Assembly: GCF_030503635.1 (NCBI RefSeq)
Contig: NZ_CP129965.1
Coordinates: 1,054,001 to 1,118,000, forward strand
Length of the DNA: 64,000 nucleotides
Direction of reading: 5' to 3'
Source: Corynebacterium sp. P3-F1
GTDB taxonomy: Bacteria > Actinomycetota > Actinomycetes > Mycobacteriales > Mycobacteriaceae
Shown piece by piece: positions 1-9,529 of this stretch; the stretch's first letter is position 1; each line of letters starts with the position of its first letter. The translations under genes were made by a program, and so were the position numbers. The notes under the pieces were generated by a model. That model searched no databases. It saw only the letters and a program-made list of their open reading frames with translations, and was not told where the DNA came from.

Positions 1-398
1 CGGCCTTGGTTCTCGCTGGCTGGGTTGGCGCGTCCGCACTCGGCGGCGTTTTCGGCGCCTTCGGCAATGTTGCTGACAGTGTCGCCCAGACCGCCGGTCA
101 GGCTGCCAACGTGACCTCCGATGATGCCCGCGACGCTTCCGATGCTGCGCAGGATGCCGCTGACAACGTCTCCCAGCAGGACATCGACAACACTCGTAAT
201 GAGGCCGAATCCATGGCTAATGACGCAGCGGACCAGGCACGCGAGACCTACAACGATGTCGCACCGGAAGCTGCCGAGGGCGGCTGGTGGACCTTCGCTG
301 GTCTGCTCATCGGTGCAGTGCTGGCATCTGCTGCCGGTGCTGCCGGAGCGCGCTCTGTGATCAACCGCAACGAAGCTGCTGTTGTGACTCGCAAGTAA
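1..398 (+). CDS. Alanine-rich two-segment membrane protein, 5' end outside window
   Basis: The reading frame is open from the left edge, so the true start lies upstream. About 131 codons are visible. A hydrophobic Gly/Ala-rich segment at the very start is followed by about 65 residues rich in Asp, Ala, Gln and Asn that look helical and extracytoplasmic. A second membrane segment follows (WWTFAGLLIGAVLASAAGAA), then a short basic tail ending in RK. Hydrophobic-acidic linker-hydrophobic layouts like this occur in small actinobacterial envelope proteins of unknown function. I do not recognise a named family. It converges on hspR and shares a strong hairpin with it. Confidence 0.7.
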   Translation, partial: ALVLAGWVGASALGGVFGAFGNVADSVAQTAGQAANVTSDDARDASDAAQDAADNVSQQDIDNTRNEAESMANDAADQARETYNDVAPEAAEGGWWTFAGLLIGAVLASAAGAAGARSVINRNEAAVVTRK

Positions 399-449
399 GA
401 GAGATTCACTCCCCCCTGCGGGCTGAATCCCACTCACCGGGTACATGAC

Positions 450-500
450 AACCGGCCCCCGCCACCTGATCCGAAGGTGGCGGGGGCCGGTTTGCGCGTT
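450..500. terminator. Bidirectional hairpin between the first gene and hspR
   Basis: A perfect 17-bp stem (450-466 with 476-492) has a 9-nt loop and is followed on the plus strand by a T-rich run. It lies between convergent stop codons at 398 and 512 and can terminate transcription from both sides. Confidence 0.85.
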
Positions 501-511
501 TTAGAACAGCA

Positions 512-922
512 TCAGTTAGTACGGTTCTTCCGGGTCGAGCGCGACCACGCGACCACTGCTGTCGAGCGAGGCACATGCACCAGTTCACCGCCCCGGCGCG
601 GTGCACGGGAGATTCGCTCGCGGAGGCGGGCGTTCTCGTCCTCGAGGTCGTCGATACGCTCTGTGAGGTCAATGATCGTCTTGATTCCGGCTAGATTCAC
701 GCCGTCTTCCTTCGACAGGCGCTGGATCGTGCGCAGGCGGGAGATGTCGCGCCGCGAATAGCGACGCCCGCCACCAGAGGTGCGCATCGGGCTGACCAGC
801 CCCATGCGGTCGTATGTGCGCAGGGTTTGAGCGTGCATGCCGGTCAGTTCGGCGGCCACGGAGATGACGTAGTACTCGTCGACAGCTTCCACTTTGTCCG
901 CTGAATCGTCTTTCTTATTCAT
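512..922 (-). CDS. hspR: HspR, MerR-family heat-shock repressor
   Basis: HspR binds HAIR operators and represses the dnaK operon, with DnaK acting as co-repressor in actinobacteria. The protein has an N-terminal MerR-type winged helix (YVISVAAELTGMHAQTLRTY, then the GGGRRYSRRDI wing region), a dimerisation helix (IDDLEDENARLRERI) and the short C-terminal VVAW segment typical of HspR. I chose the ATG at 922 (MNKKDD) because a GGGAGGTGAG ribosome site lies about 10 nt upstream. The longer frame to 943 would run over the dnaJ stop. It is the last gene of dnaK-grpE-dnaJ-hspR, 17 nt after dnaJ. A HAIR site lies upstream of dnaK, which implies autoregulation of the cluster. Confidence 0.95.
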   Translation of the reverse strand: MNKKDDSADKVEAVDEYYVISVAAELTGMHAQTLRTYDRMGLVSPMRTSGGGRRYSRRDISRLRTIQRLSKEDGVNLAGIKTIIDLTERIDDLEDENARLRERISRAPRRGGELVHVPRSTAVVAWSRSTRKNRTN

Positions 923-939
923 CTGCAAGCTCACCTCCC

Positions 940-2166
940 TCAATCATTCCCCGCCGGTGAACCGGCCCACCCGGCGCGCGGGTTGAAGCTGGAATCCTTT
1001 TCGGCTTGGGCGTAAGCGCGCAGCGCACTGGACGCTGCTGCATCGAGGTTCTTCGGAACTTGCACCTCGACGGTGACCATGAGGTCCCCGGCAGTGCCGG
1101 ATTTGCGCGGTACACCGCGGCCCTTCACGCGCAGAGTTCGGCCGTTCGGGGTGCCCGCAGGGACCTTGACCTTCACCGGGTTGTCCAGGGTCGGAACGGT
1201 CACGGCGCTACCGAGGGCGAGCTCCGTGAAGCTGACCGGCACCGTGACTGCGAGATCGTCGCCGTTGCGGGTGAACACCGTGTCGGGTTTCACCGTGACG
1301 TTGACGAACAGGTCGCCCGCGGGGGTTCCGTTCGGGCCCGCCTCGCCTTGGCCTGCCAGGCGCACCTTCTGCCCGTCAATCACGCCGGCGGGAATCCGCA
1401 CTGTGATCGAACGGGTCCGGCGTACCGTTCCCGAACCCGAGCACGTTTGGCACGGGTCTTCGATGATCTGGCCGGTTCCGCTGCAGCGGGTGCACGGCCG
1501 GGACATCCCGAACGCGCCCTTTTGCTCGCTGATGAAACCGGAGCCGCCGCAGTCCGGGCACGTCGTGGTCTTGCCGGTCGCGGAGCCCGAGCCGTGGCAA
1601 TCAGTGCACGGTGCTTCGCCGGTCAGCTCGACCGGGATTGTCGTTCCCTTGACTGCCTCGCGGAAGTCGAGCGTTATGTGCGTTTCGACGTCGGCCCCCC
1701 GCGTCGGCCGAGCACTCCTGCTAGTGCCGCCGCCGCGGTTAAAGAGGCCACCGAAGATGTCACCAAGACCGCCTTCCGCAGAAAATCCTCCGCCTTGTCC
1801 AAACGATTGTCCGAAGTCGAAGTCGTCGAATCCGCCTGCGCCGAAGTCCGACGCGTCCGTCGAGGTGCGAAACCCGCCCGGAAACCCGGAACCTCCTCTC
1901 CCCCCGAAGCGCATGAAGCCTCCGGAGTTCATCATCGACTTGAATTCATCGTATTCCTTGCGTTTGGTTTCGTCGCCGAGCACGTCGTACGCCTCAGCCA
2001 CACGCTTGAAACGCTCCTCCGCCTGCTTATCGCCCGGGTTGGAATCCGGGTGATTCTCGCGGGCCAACTTGCGGTAGGCCTTCTTGATCTCCGCCGTGCT
2101 TGCTTGCGACGTCAGGCCCAAGTCGCCGTAATAGTCCTTGTTCGCCCATTCTTGCTGCATAGCCAT
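940..2166 (-). CDS. dnaJ: Chaperone DnaJ (Hsp40, with zinc-finger domain)
   Basis: DnaJ stimulates the DnaK ATPase and delivers unfolded clients. The J domain opens with KDYYGDLG and carries the HPD loop ([10 protein letters not shown]). A long Gly/Phe-rich linker follows, then four CxxCxGxG zinc motifs ([32 protein letters not shown]) and the C-terminal peptide-binding domains. The frame stays open up to 2421, but the ATG at 2166 follows GGAAGGAGGACGCAC and matches the usual N-terminus, giving 408 residues. It is separated from grpE by 293 nt holding a strong hairpin and a tandem repeat, so it may have its own promoter in addition to read-through from dnaK. Confidence 0.96.
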   Translation of the reverse strand: MAMQQEWANKDYYGDLGLTSQASTAEIKKAYRKLARENHPDSNPGDKQAEERFKRVAEAYDVLGDETKRKEYDEFKSMMNSGGFMRFGGRGGSGFPGGFRTSTDASDFGAGGFDDFDFGQSFGQGGGFSAEGGLGDIFGGLFNRGGGTSRSARPTRGADVETHITLDFREAVKGTTIPVELTGEAPCTDCHGSGSATGKTTTCPDCGGSGFISEQKGAFGMSRPCTRCSGTGQIIEDPCQTCSGSGTVRRTRSITVRIPAGVIDGQKVRLAGQGEAGPNGTPAGDLFVNVTVKPDTVFTRNGDDLAVTVPVSFTELALGSAVTVPTLDNPVKVKVPAGTPNGRTLRVKGRGVPRKSGTAGDLMVTVEVQVPKNLDAAASSALRAYAQAEKDSSFNPRAGWAGSPAGND

Positions 2167-2248
2167 GTGCGTCCTCCTTCCTGTCCTATTCTGCTCTAAG
2201 TCTGTCGGATTGTTGCTGCTAAATAGTTTTTGTTCTGCGCTAGTCGCG

Positions 2249-2297
2249 CCAGTTTCACTACCAATTTCACTGCCAGTCCTCACTGCCAGTTTCACCA
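2249..2297. repeat. Four tandem 12-13 bp repeats upstream of dnaJ
   Basis: Four adjacent copies on the plus strand are CCAGTTTCACTA, CCAATTTCACTG, CCAGTCCTCACTG and CCAGTTTCACCA. Read towards dnaJ, the unit is GGYAGTGAAACT. The array ends about 80 nt upstream of the dnaJ start. Its position suggests a regulator-binding array or a leader element. I see no HAIR match in it. Confidence 0.7.
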
Positions 2298-2375
2298 CGC
2301 CAGCTTTGCGGTGAATGCCCCGACAGTGAAGCCTCGGTTCGTCTTTGTTCAGTTGTCTAAAAGAGATCGGGGTAT

Positions 2376-2438
2376 TAAAAAGCGGCCGGGGCACGGGAAT
2401 CGTCGACGAACTAGTCGGCATCCCTTTCCCCCGGCCGC
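2376..2438 (-). terminator. Hairpin downstream of grpE
   Basis: The arms GCGGCCGGGG (2382-2391) and CCCCGGCCGC (2429-2438) pair perfectly, and GGGA/TCCC and CGAC/GTCG pair further inside. On the minus strand the stem is followed by TTTTTAATA. It would stop or attenuate dnaK-grpE transcripts before dnaJ-hspR. Confidence 0.8.
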
Positions 2439-2459
2439 GGCTGCAGGTCTTACTGAGTT

Positions 2460-3170
2460 TTACTCAGCGGACTCCTGGGATCCTGCGGAAGCCTCCGCAG
2501 ATCCCGCGTCTTCGTCCGGGTCCGCGATGATCACCATCGCGTTGCGGATGAGCCGGTCGCCGACGCGGTAGCCCTTGCGCAGGACCGTACCGATGACCTT
2601 GGAATCACCCTGCGACAGGTCCTGGACCGCCTCGTGGATCTCCGGGTCGAAGGGGTCTCCCTCCGCGCCGAAGGCCTGGGTGTTCTGGCGCTGCAGGACC
2701 GCCTGAAGGTTGTCGGAGAACGCTTTCAGCGGTCCATCGGCAAGGTCGCCGTGCTGGCGGGCGAGCTCCAAGTCGTCGATAAGCGGAAGCAGCTCCGTGA
2801 TCACCTTCGCTTTCGCGTCGCTGGCGATCTGGCTGCGCTCGCGCTCCGTGCGGCGGCGGTAATTCGCGTACTCGGCGGAGACACGCTGGAGGTCTTCCGT
2901 GCGCTCGGCGAGCTGGAGCTCTGCTTCGGAGACCACCCCGTCACCGTCGGCGTCGGGATTGACCTCGCACTCTGCGTCATTCAACGCGTCGGCAAGCTCA
3001 GCGTCGAGCACCTCGGAATCCGAGAGAGGGTCCACATCATCCTCGGCCAACGCCTCAGACTCCGCAGCCTCCTGGGCCAAGGTCTCGGTCTGGTCCGGGC
3101 TGATGTACTCCTCGTCCGTGGACTCGGGTGCGCCCGGATTGTCCGGCATCTGCTCGTTCGGGTTGGTCAT
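2460..3170 (-). CDS. grpE: GrpE nucleotide-exchange factor of DnaK
   Basis: GrpE releases ADP from DnaK. The first ~85 residues form a very acidic, low-complexity extension. The coiled coil follows ([20 protein letters not shown]), then the beta domain with the family motif around [20 protein letters not shown]. At 236 residues it is slightly long for GrpE because of the acidic N-terminus, as in other corynebacteria. It starts 12 nt after the dnaK stop and ends at a strong hairpin. A copy of the dispersed 10-mer CGTCGATAAG lies inside it at 2774. Confidence 0.96.
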   Translation of the reverse strand: MTNPNEQMPDNPGAPESTDEEYISPDQTETLAQEAAESEALAEDDVDPLSDSEVLDAELADALNDAECEVNPDADGDGVVSEAELQLAERTEDLQRVSAEYANYRRRTERERSQIASDAKAKVITELLPLIDDLELARQHGDLADGPLKAFSDNLQAVLQRQNTQAFGAEGDPFDPEIHEAVQDLSQGDSKVIGTVLRKGYRVGDRLIRNAMVIIADPDEDAGSAEASAGSQESAE

Positions 3171-3182
3171 GGGTACAGCTCC

Positions 3183-5033
<1,851 letters not shown>

Positions 5034-5172
5034 AGTGTGAATGTCCTCCTGAAAAATTCGGTTTATCTAGTGTTTTCGTCTGTCCGAGTCGAGCCCGTGC
5101 GGCAGGTTGACTGCCGTGCACTCAACTTCTGGCAGCAACTGTACCACCGCGGGGCGACACAACGTCACAAAA

Positions 5173-5191
5173 TTGAGTGCGACTCACTCAA
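5173..5191 (-). promoter_or_regulatory. HAIR operator (HspR-binding inverted repeat)
   Basis: TTGAGT (5173-5178), a 7-nt spacer and ACTCAA (5186-5191) match the HAIR consensus CTTGAGT-N7-ACTCAAG in its core. A further half-site, GTTGAGTGCAC on the minus strand, lies nearer dnaK at about 5116-5126. The 344-nt gap between dnaK and the next gene otherwise holds only promoter sequence. Confidence 0.88.
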
Positions 5192-5341
5192 TCCCTATAA
5201 CTACCCAGTACCCAAAGTTGTTCCCTATCCGCTCAACCTTATCCATTTCCGCATGTCAATTAATGCGGGAGCCACCCCACGAACCCGGCCCACCGTCAAC
5301 CCGGCACGCGCCCAGCCGCACATAACGGCAGGACAAGGTTG

Positions 5342-5369
5342 TTGTGTTTCGTCGCTTGTCTGGCAGAAT
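5342..5369 (+). promoter_or_regulatory. Probable leaderless promoter of the AI-2E-family gene
   Basis: TTGTGT (5342-5347), a 16-nt spacer and CAGAAT (5364-5369) lie so that transcription would begin about at the GTG at 5378. There is no Shine-Dalgarno sequence. Confidence 0.45.
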
Positions 5370-5377
5370 GCTTGTTC

Positions 5378-6916
5378 GTGACTGAACAGAATCCTGCGCA
5401 CGAGGCGCGCAAGACGCATAAAGCGCACACCCCGCGCCCAGCGCCAACAGACCAAACAGCGCATACCGCGCAGACCGCACCAACTGACGGGACGAGAGAC
5501 TTCGCCACCACCCTCCTCGACTCCGTGGAGGCGCCGAACACGGAACCGACTCCCGCGCGAGCCGCGCAGTCGCTTTCGGACGAGCCCATTGACCGCGGCA
5601 GCGTCATCGCCGCCGACGGACGCGCGGCGGCGGCATGGGCGTTGCGTTTCATCGTCATCGTCATCGCCACTGCGATCCTGTTCAAGCTGATCGGATCGGT
5701 GTGGGTTGGCGTACTGCCGACGCTGCTGGCCCTGATCTTCTGCACCGTCCTGTGGCCGCCGGTGCGGTGGCTGCGTAACCACAGGGTGCCGTCGGCGCTT
5801 GCGGTGTTCTTGGTATTGATCACCTTCTTTGGTGTCATCGGCGGCATCTTCGCGGCGATGGCGCCGACGATCCGCACTCAGTCGGTTGAGCTCTACCACC
5901 AGGCCGAGGAGGGTGTCCAGCAGATCTTGAACTGGTTGGAGAACTCTGCGCCTTTCGACGTAGACACCAGCCAGATCGAGCAGGCTGTGAACCAGATAGG
6001 TGAATTCGTCCGTGGCCAGGCCTCCAACATCGCATCGGGTGTGGTGACGGGGATCGGCGCGGCGGCGTCGATAGGCACGACGCTGGGCTTGATGCTTGTT
6101 CTGTCGTTCTTCTTCCTCAAGGACGGCGACAGCTTCCTGCCGTGGTTGCGCAAGTACACGGGCGTGAAGGTCGGCTGGCACCTGACTGAGGTGCTCATGC
6201 GCTCGTGGAACACTCTTTCCGGGTTCATCCGCACGCAGGCGATCGTGTCCATGGTGGATGCCGTGTTCATCGGTGTCGGACTGGTCCTCCTGGGCGTGCC
6301 GCTGGCACCGGTGCTGGCGGTGATCACGTTCTTCGGTGGGTTCATCCCCATTATCGGTGCGTTCACCGCGGGTGCTCTCGCTGTCATCGTGGCGCTCGTG
6401 TCCGGCGGCCTGACCAAGGCGCTGCTGGCGCTCGGCCTGGTCATCTTGGTCCAGCAGATCGAGGGCAATGTCCTGCAGCCGATCCTGCAGTCCCGCTCGA
6501 TGGGCTTGCACGCCGCGATCGTCCTGCTCGCGGTCGCTGTCGGCGGCACCCTCTTCGGCATCATCGGTGCGTTCCTGGCTGTCCCGGTCGCCGCCGTCGC
6601 CGCTGTGTGGCTGCGCTACTGGGCGGAGATGGTCTCCCTGCGCACCGGTGAGATCACGGCCGATGACATCCAGATCGCCACCCAGCAGAGTCAGACACTC
6701 GACTCCCGCGAAGACTTCTTGGCCGTGCGCGACCGCATGCGTTCCATGGGCCGCCGCAAGGGCCAGACGCAACTCGACGAAGAAGCCGGCAAGCTGGGCT
6801 CCACGAAGGTCCCGCGCAAAACCCGCTTGAGCAAGAAGAACGCGGAAAAGCACGACGCTCCGGGAGACACCCGCGCCATCGACGAGGAAGACATCCAGAA
6901 GAAAAAGAAGGACTAA
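5378..6916 (+). CDS. AI-2E family (UPF0118) transporter-like membrane protein
   Basis: This is a polytopic membrane protein of the AI-2E exporter/UPF0118 family, whose members export signals or small molecules or exchange ions. The substrate here is unknown. About 85 hydrophilic residues rich in Thr, Ala and Pro come first. Paired helices follow (WALRFIVIVIATAILFKLIG, VGVLPTLLALIFCTVLWPPV), then an amphipathic stretch (~residues 150-210) and the later helices with FFGGFIPIIGAF and QQIEGNVLQPILQSRSM, the latter a signature of the family. The C-terminus is basic (KKKKD). The GTG at 5378 (MTEQNP, 512 residues) is chosen over an upstream TTG because it fits a leaderless promoter. It is transcribed away from dnaK and ends at a hairpin. 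Confidence 0.9.
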   Translation: MTEQNPAHEARKTHKAHTPRPAPTDQTAHTAQTAPTDGTRDFATTLLDSVEAPNTEPTPARAAQSLSDEPIDRGSVIAADGRAAAAWALRFIVIVIATAILFKLIGSVWVGVLPTLLALIFCTVLWPPVRWLRNHRVPSALAVFLVLITFFGVIGGIFAAMAPTIRTQSVELYHQAEEGVQQILNWLENSAPFDVDTSQIEQAVNQIGEFVRGQASNIASGVVTGIGAAASIGTTLGLMLVLSFFFLKDGDSFLPWLRKYTGVKVGWHLTEVLMRSWNTLSGFIRTQAIVSMVDAVFIGVGLVLLGVPLAPVLAVITFFGGFIPIIGAFTAGALAVIVALVSGGLTKALLALGLVILVQQIEGNVLQPILQSRSMGLHAAIVLLAVAVGGTLFGIIGAFLAVPVAAVAAVWLRYWAEMVSLRTGEITADDIQIATQQSQTLDSREDFLAVRDRMRSMGRRKGQTQLDEEAGKLGSTKVPRKTRLSKKNAEKHDAPGDTRAIDEEDIQKKKKD

Positions 6917-6940
6917 CACGTCCTAAATACGCTCTGAGTG

Positions 6941-6970
6941 AACGCCAGCCCCCGGCTGGCGTTTTCTCTT
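6941..6970 (+). terminator. Terminator of the AI-2E-family gene
   Basis: AACGCCAGCC and GGCTGGCGTT pair with a 2-4 nt loop and run into TTTTCTCTTT. The next gene's -10 (TACACT, 6971-6976) begins directly after it. Confidence 0.85.
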
Positions 6971-6976
6971 TACACT
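6971..6976 (+). promoter_or_regulatory. -10 element giving a leaderless pfpI-type mRNA
   Basis: TACACT is followed by exactly 7 nt and then the ATG at 6984, with no ribosome site between. The preceding terminator overlaps the -35 region. Confidence 0.5.
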
Positions 6977-6983
6977 GGGCCGC

Positions 6984-7511
6984 ATGACTAACGCACTTGA
7001 GAACAAGAAGATCGCAATCCTGGCCACCGACGGTTTCGAGGACTCCGAGCTGACCAGCCCGCGCGACGCAGTCGCCGAGGCAGGCGCCACCATTACTGTC
7101 GTCTCCACGGAGACCGGCGAGATCGAGGGCAAGAACGGCGAGAAGGTCACCGTCGACCAGACCACGGCCGACGCGAACGCCGCTGATTTCGACGCCCTGA
7201 TCCTCCCCGGCGGCACCGGCAACGCCGACACCATCCGCACCGACGAGAAGGCCGTCGCATTCGTCCGCGAGATCACTCAGGCAAACAAGCCCGTCGGCGT
7301 CATTTGCCACGGCGGCTGGATCCTCGCCGACGCCGAGGCTCTGAACGGCGTGACCATCACCTCCTACCCGTCGCTGAAGACGGACCTGTCCAACGCGGGT
7401 GCGACGTGGGTGGACGAGGAGGTCCGCGTGGACAAGGGCTTCGTTTCCTCCCGCACCCCGGACGACCTCCCGGCGTTCAACAAGGCGATCATCGAGGAGT
7501 TCGCCAAGTAA
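6984..7511 (+). CDS. PfpI/DJ-1 family protein (GATase1-like stress protein)
   Basis: This 175-residue protein spans the whole PfpI/YhbO-type fold. These proteins are linked to stress resistance and to deglycase or peptidase activity; the exact reaction here is not known. Visible marks are the N-terminal KKIAILATDGFEDSEL with the conserved Glu, LILPGGTGNAD, the nucleophile elbow VGVICHGGW with the catalytic Cys-His pair, and the late SSRTPDDLPAFNKAII segment typical of the family. It appears leaderless. Its TAA abuts the ATG of the lipoate-ligase gene with no gap, so the two are co-transcribed. Confidence 0.93.
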   Translation: MTNALENKKIAILATDGFEDSELTSPRDAVAEAGATITVVSTETGEIEGKNGEKVTVDQTTADANAADFDALILPGGTGNADTIRTDEKAVAFVREITQANKPVGVICHGGWILADAEALNGVTITSYPSLKTDLSNAGATWVDEEVRVDKGFVSSRTPDDLPAFNKAIIEEFAK

Positions 7512-8573
7512 ATGGCATCCCACCACTTCGAGGTGAAGGTCGCGGGCGGCAAGCTCGTTGTCGCGGACCTCACGGATGACGGCTCGACGGTCACCAGCGC
7601 CCAGATCTCCGGCGACTTCTTCCTCGAACCGGAGGAAGCCTACGACGCGATCAACGGCGCACTCATCGGCGCGTCCGTGACGGAAACAGCCGAGGAGCTG
7701 CAGCAGCGTATCGACGACGCCCTGTCCCCCCTCCCCGCCGTTTCCCTCCACGGGTTCTCCACGCGAGACGTGGCCACCGCTGCACGCCGCGCGCTTCTCG
7801 ACGCCAAAGATCTCACCGACTACGATTGGACCGTCATCCACTCCCCGGTGCTGCCCACGCCCGTGAATGTGGCGTTGGACCAGTACCTCCTGGAGGAAGT
7901 CGCAGCCGGCCGCAAGGGCCCGATCCTGCGCTTCTGGGAATGGGAGGACAAGGCCGTCGTCTTCGGCTCCTACCAGTCCTTCCAAAACGAGCTGGACCCC
8001 GACGGCATTGAGAAGCACGGCATCGTCCCCGTCCGCCGCATCTCCGGCGGCGGCGCGATGTTCATGGAGGGCGGCAACTGTGTCACCTACTCCATGTACC
8101 TTCCCGACGACATCGTCGCCGGCTTAAGCTACGTGGACAGCTACCAGTACCTGGACACCTGGGTGCTCGCTGGGCTGCAGTCCCTGGGCGTGAACGCCTG
8201 GTACGTGCCCATCAACGACATCACCTCCGACGGCGGCAAGATCGGCGGTGCCGCCCAAAAGCGCATTCAGGGCGCGATCCTGCACCACACCACGATGTCC
8301 TACGACATCAACGCCGACAAGATGATGGACGTCCTGCGCGTGGGCAAGGTGAAGCTCGCCGACAAGGGCGTGCGCTCTGCCAAGAAGCGCGTCGACCCGC
8401 TGCGCAGCCAGACAGGTGTCTCCCGCCAGCAGGTCATCGAAGCGCTGATGAACACCTTCACCTCCCGCTACCCGGCCGAAGTCGGCGAGCTGTCCGACGC
8501 GGACATCGTCGCCGCCGAGAAACTGGTGGAGGAGAAGTTCGGCACCGAGGCCTGGACCCACCGCGTCCCGTAG
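7512..8573 (+). CDS. lplA: Lipoate-protein ligase A with the accessory domain at the N-terminus
   Basis: It attaches lipoate, via lipoyl-AMP, to lysines of E2 and GcvH proteins. The catalytic domain carries WEWEDKAVVFGSYQSF, the RRISGGGAMFMEGGN loop (the RRxSGGGxxxHDxGN motif with Met-Glu in place of His-Asp) and the acceptor-site lysine in DGGKIGGAAQKR. Residues 1-85 (HHFEVKVAGGKLVVADLTDD and onwards) resemble the domain that is C-terminal in E. coli LplA, so the order is permuted. That arrangement is known in some actinobacteria. It has 353 residues and starts directly at the pfpI stop. Its last ~37 bases are repeated 216 bp downstream (8757-8792). Confidence 0.9.
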   Translation: MASHHFEVKVAGGKLVVADLTDDGSTVTSAQISGDFFLEPEEAYDAINGALIGASVTETAEELQQRIDDALSPLPAVSLHGFSTRDVATAARRALLDAKDLTDYDWTVIHSPVLPTPVNVALDQYLLEEVAAGRKGPILRFWEWEDKAVVFGSYQSFQNELDPDGIEKHGIVPVRRISGGGAMFMEGGNCVTYSMYLPDDIVAGLSYVDSYQYLDTWVLAGLQSLGVNAWYVPINDITSDGGKIGGAAQKRIQGAILHHTTMSYDINADKMMDVLRVGKVKLADKGVRSAKKRVDPLRSQTGVSRQQVIEALMNTFTSRYPAEVGELSDADIVAAEKLVEEKFGTEAWTHRVP

Positions 8574-8577
8574 CAGG
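8541..8577 (+). repeat. Copy 1 of a ~36-bp direct repeat (3' end of lplA)
   Basis: This copy contains the end of lplA, including its TAG. Copy 2 lies at 8757-8792 with four substitutions and a one-base deletion. Both share GGCAnCGAGG and CTGGACCCACCGCGT. Confidence 0.85.
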
Positions 8578-8643
8578 CGCCGCCCCCGGTCTCGGTCGCC
8601 CCCGCGACGGCCGAACTCGATCCCGCTGCCCCCTCCAAAGCCA

Positions 8644-8745
8644 CGAACGGTAACAATCAAACGGTAACTTTACTCCCGATCAGCCGCTTACGTCTTCAAA
8701 CGTGGACGTAACTGGCGGGGGTTACCGTTGAATTGTTACCGTTCG
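8644..8745. repeat. 102-bp inverted-repeat element with nested hairpin
   Basis: Two 25-nt arms (8644-8668 and 8721-8745) are inverted copies with 23 of 25 matches. Each arm carries ACGGTAAC twice, 14 nt apart. Between them TTACGTC (8688-8694) and GACGTAA (8705-8711) form a second hairpin. TTTTTT follows at 8748-8753. The element lies between the convergent lplA and GPP34 genes and between two copies of the lplA 3' end. It may be an elaborate terminator, a four-half-site operator or a small mobile element. Confidence 0.85.
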
Positions 8746-8756
8746 CGTTTTTTGAC

Positions 8757-8792
8757 GGCAGCGAGGCTGGACCCACCGCGTGCCCTAGCTGG
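8757..8792 (+). repeat. Copy 2 of the lplA 3'-end direct repeat
   Basis: It overlaps the stop codon and last bases of the convergent GPP34 gene (stop at 8785-8787). The shared stretch ends with TAG-C-n-GG in both copies. Confidence 0.8.
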
Positions 8793-9462
8793 ACGCGGCC
8801 TCTTCCTCGACGGCTGCGGCCCGCGCGACTGCGTCAAGGACGATATTGATCTCCTTGGCGTGGTCGAAGGTCGCGCCCTCGAGCACTGCCCGGTCGATAT
8901 CGCGCACTCGGACGCGCACCTCACTGAAGGGCACGCCCTGGATCTCGTCGAGGAAGATGCGGCGCAGCTCACCGGTGTTCTTCAGCAGCAGGACCACCAT
9001 GGCTTCTTCCGGACGCGGCTCCGCATGGCCGTGGAAAATATCGCGGTACCGGTCGCGCATGGCGGCCTCAATGGTCTCGTCCTTTTCCGGGAAGCGGGTC
9101 CACTTCAGGCCGAGGAAGCTAGCGCGCTCCTGGTCGAGCACGCCTTCCTCGATGAGGCGCTGCGCGAGCGCTTCCTTATCCGCGAACTTGCGGGAATTCA
9201 GCGCCGAGTAGACTGTCTGGCCGTCTTTGGCCTCCAGGCGGGCCACGCCGTGAGCCAACGCTGGGTGAGCCGCCGCTCGCTTCGCTGCGCCCGCCGCGGC
9301 AACCGCGGTGGGAGATTTGCCATCCTCGATTGTGGCCAAACCAGTGGCGACAAGATCACACAGCAGCGCACCGTTGAGGGCGACGCGCTGGTGGCTCACT
9401 CCGATCTCAAAACGGTCAGACTTGTTCGAGAGCAGGAGAAACAGTGCTTCAGTAACGAGCAT
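8785..9462 (-). CDS. GPP34 (GOLPH3/Vps74-like) family protein
   Basis: The 225-residue protein starts MLVTEALFLLLSNKSDRFEI, the typical opening of the GPP34 domain, which in eukaryotes binds phosphatidylinositol-4-phosphate. In actinobacteria the domain is widespread but its role is unclear, and lipid or membrane association is inferred only from the family. Hydrophobic helices alternate with charged ones, and there is no signal peptide or membrane span. It is a single gene convergent with lplA. Its last codons overlap the second copy of the lplA end repeat, so that duplication may have replaced its native 3' end. Confidence 0.88.
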   Translation of the reverse strand: MLVTEALFLLLSNKSDRFEIGVSHQRVALNGALLCDLVATGLATIEDGKSPTAVAAAGAAKRAAAHPALAHGVARLEAKDGQTVYSALNSRKFADKEALAQRLIEEGVLDQERASFLGLKWTRFPEKDETIEAAMRDRYRDIFHGHAEPRPEEAMVVLLLKNTGELRRIFLDEIQGVPFSEVRVRVRDIDRAVLEGATFDHAKEINIVLDAVARAAAVEEEAASS

Positions 9463-9529
9463 GGCAAGTGTCTTTCAGCTAGCGGATGAGTGTGGCCTAG
9501 TTTAACCCCCACCCGCCTGCTACCGCGCC

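Noticed and set aside
2167..2421. Longer DnaJ start at 2421
   Set aside because: The added 85 residues cross the terminator and tandem repeats and do not resemble a J-domain N-terminus; 2166 has a strong ribosome site.
2451..2467. CTGAGT-TTT-ACTCAG near the grpE stop as a second HAIR site
   Set aside because: The spacer is 3 nt, not 7, and the arms start CTGAGT and not TTGAGT.
5225..6919. 564-codon minus-strand frame opposite the AI-2E gene
   Set aside because: Gln/Asp/Arg-rich antisense shadow of a gene with clear transporter features.
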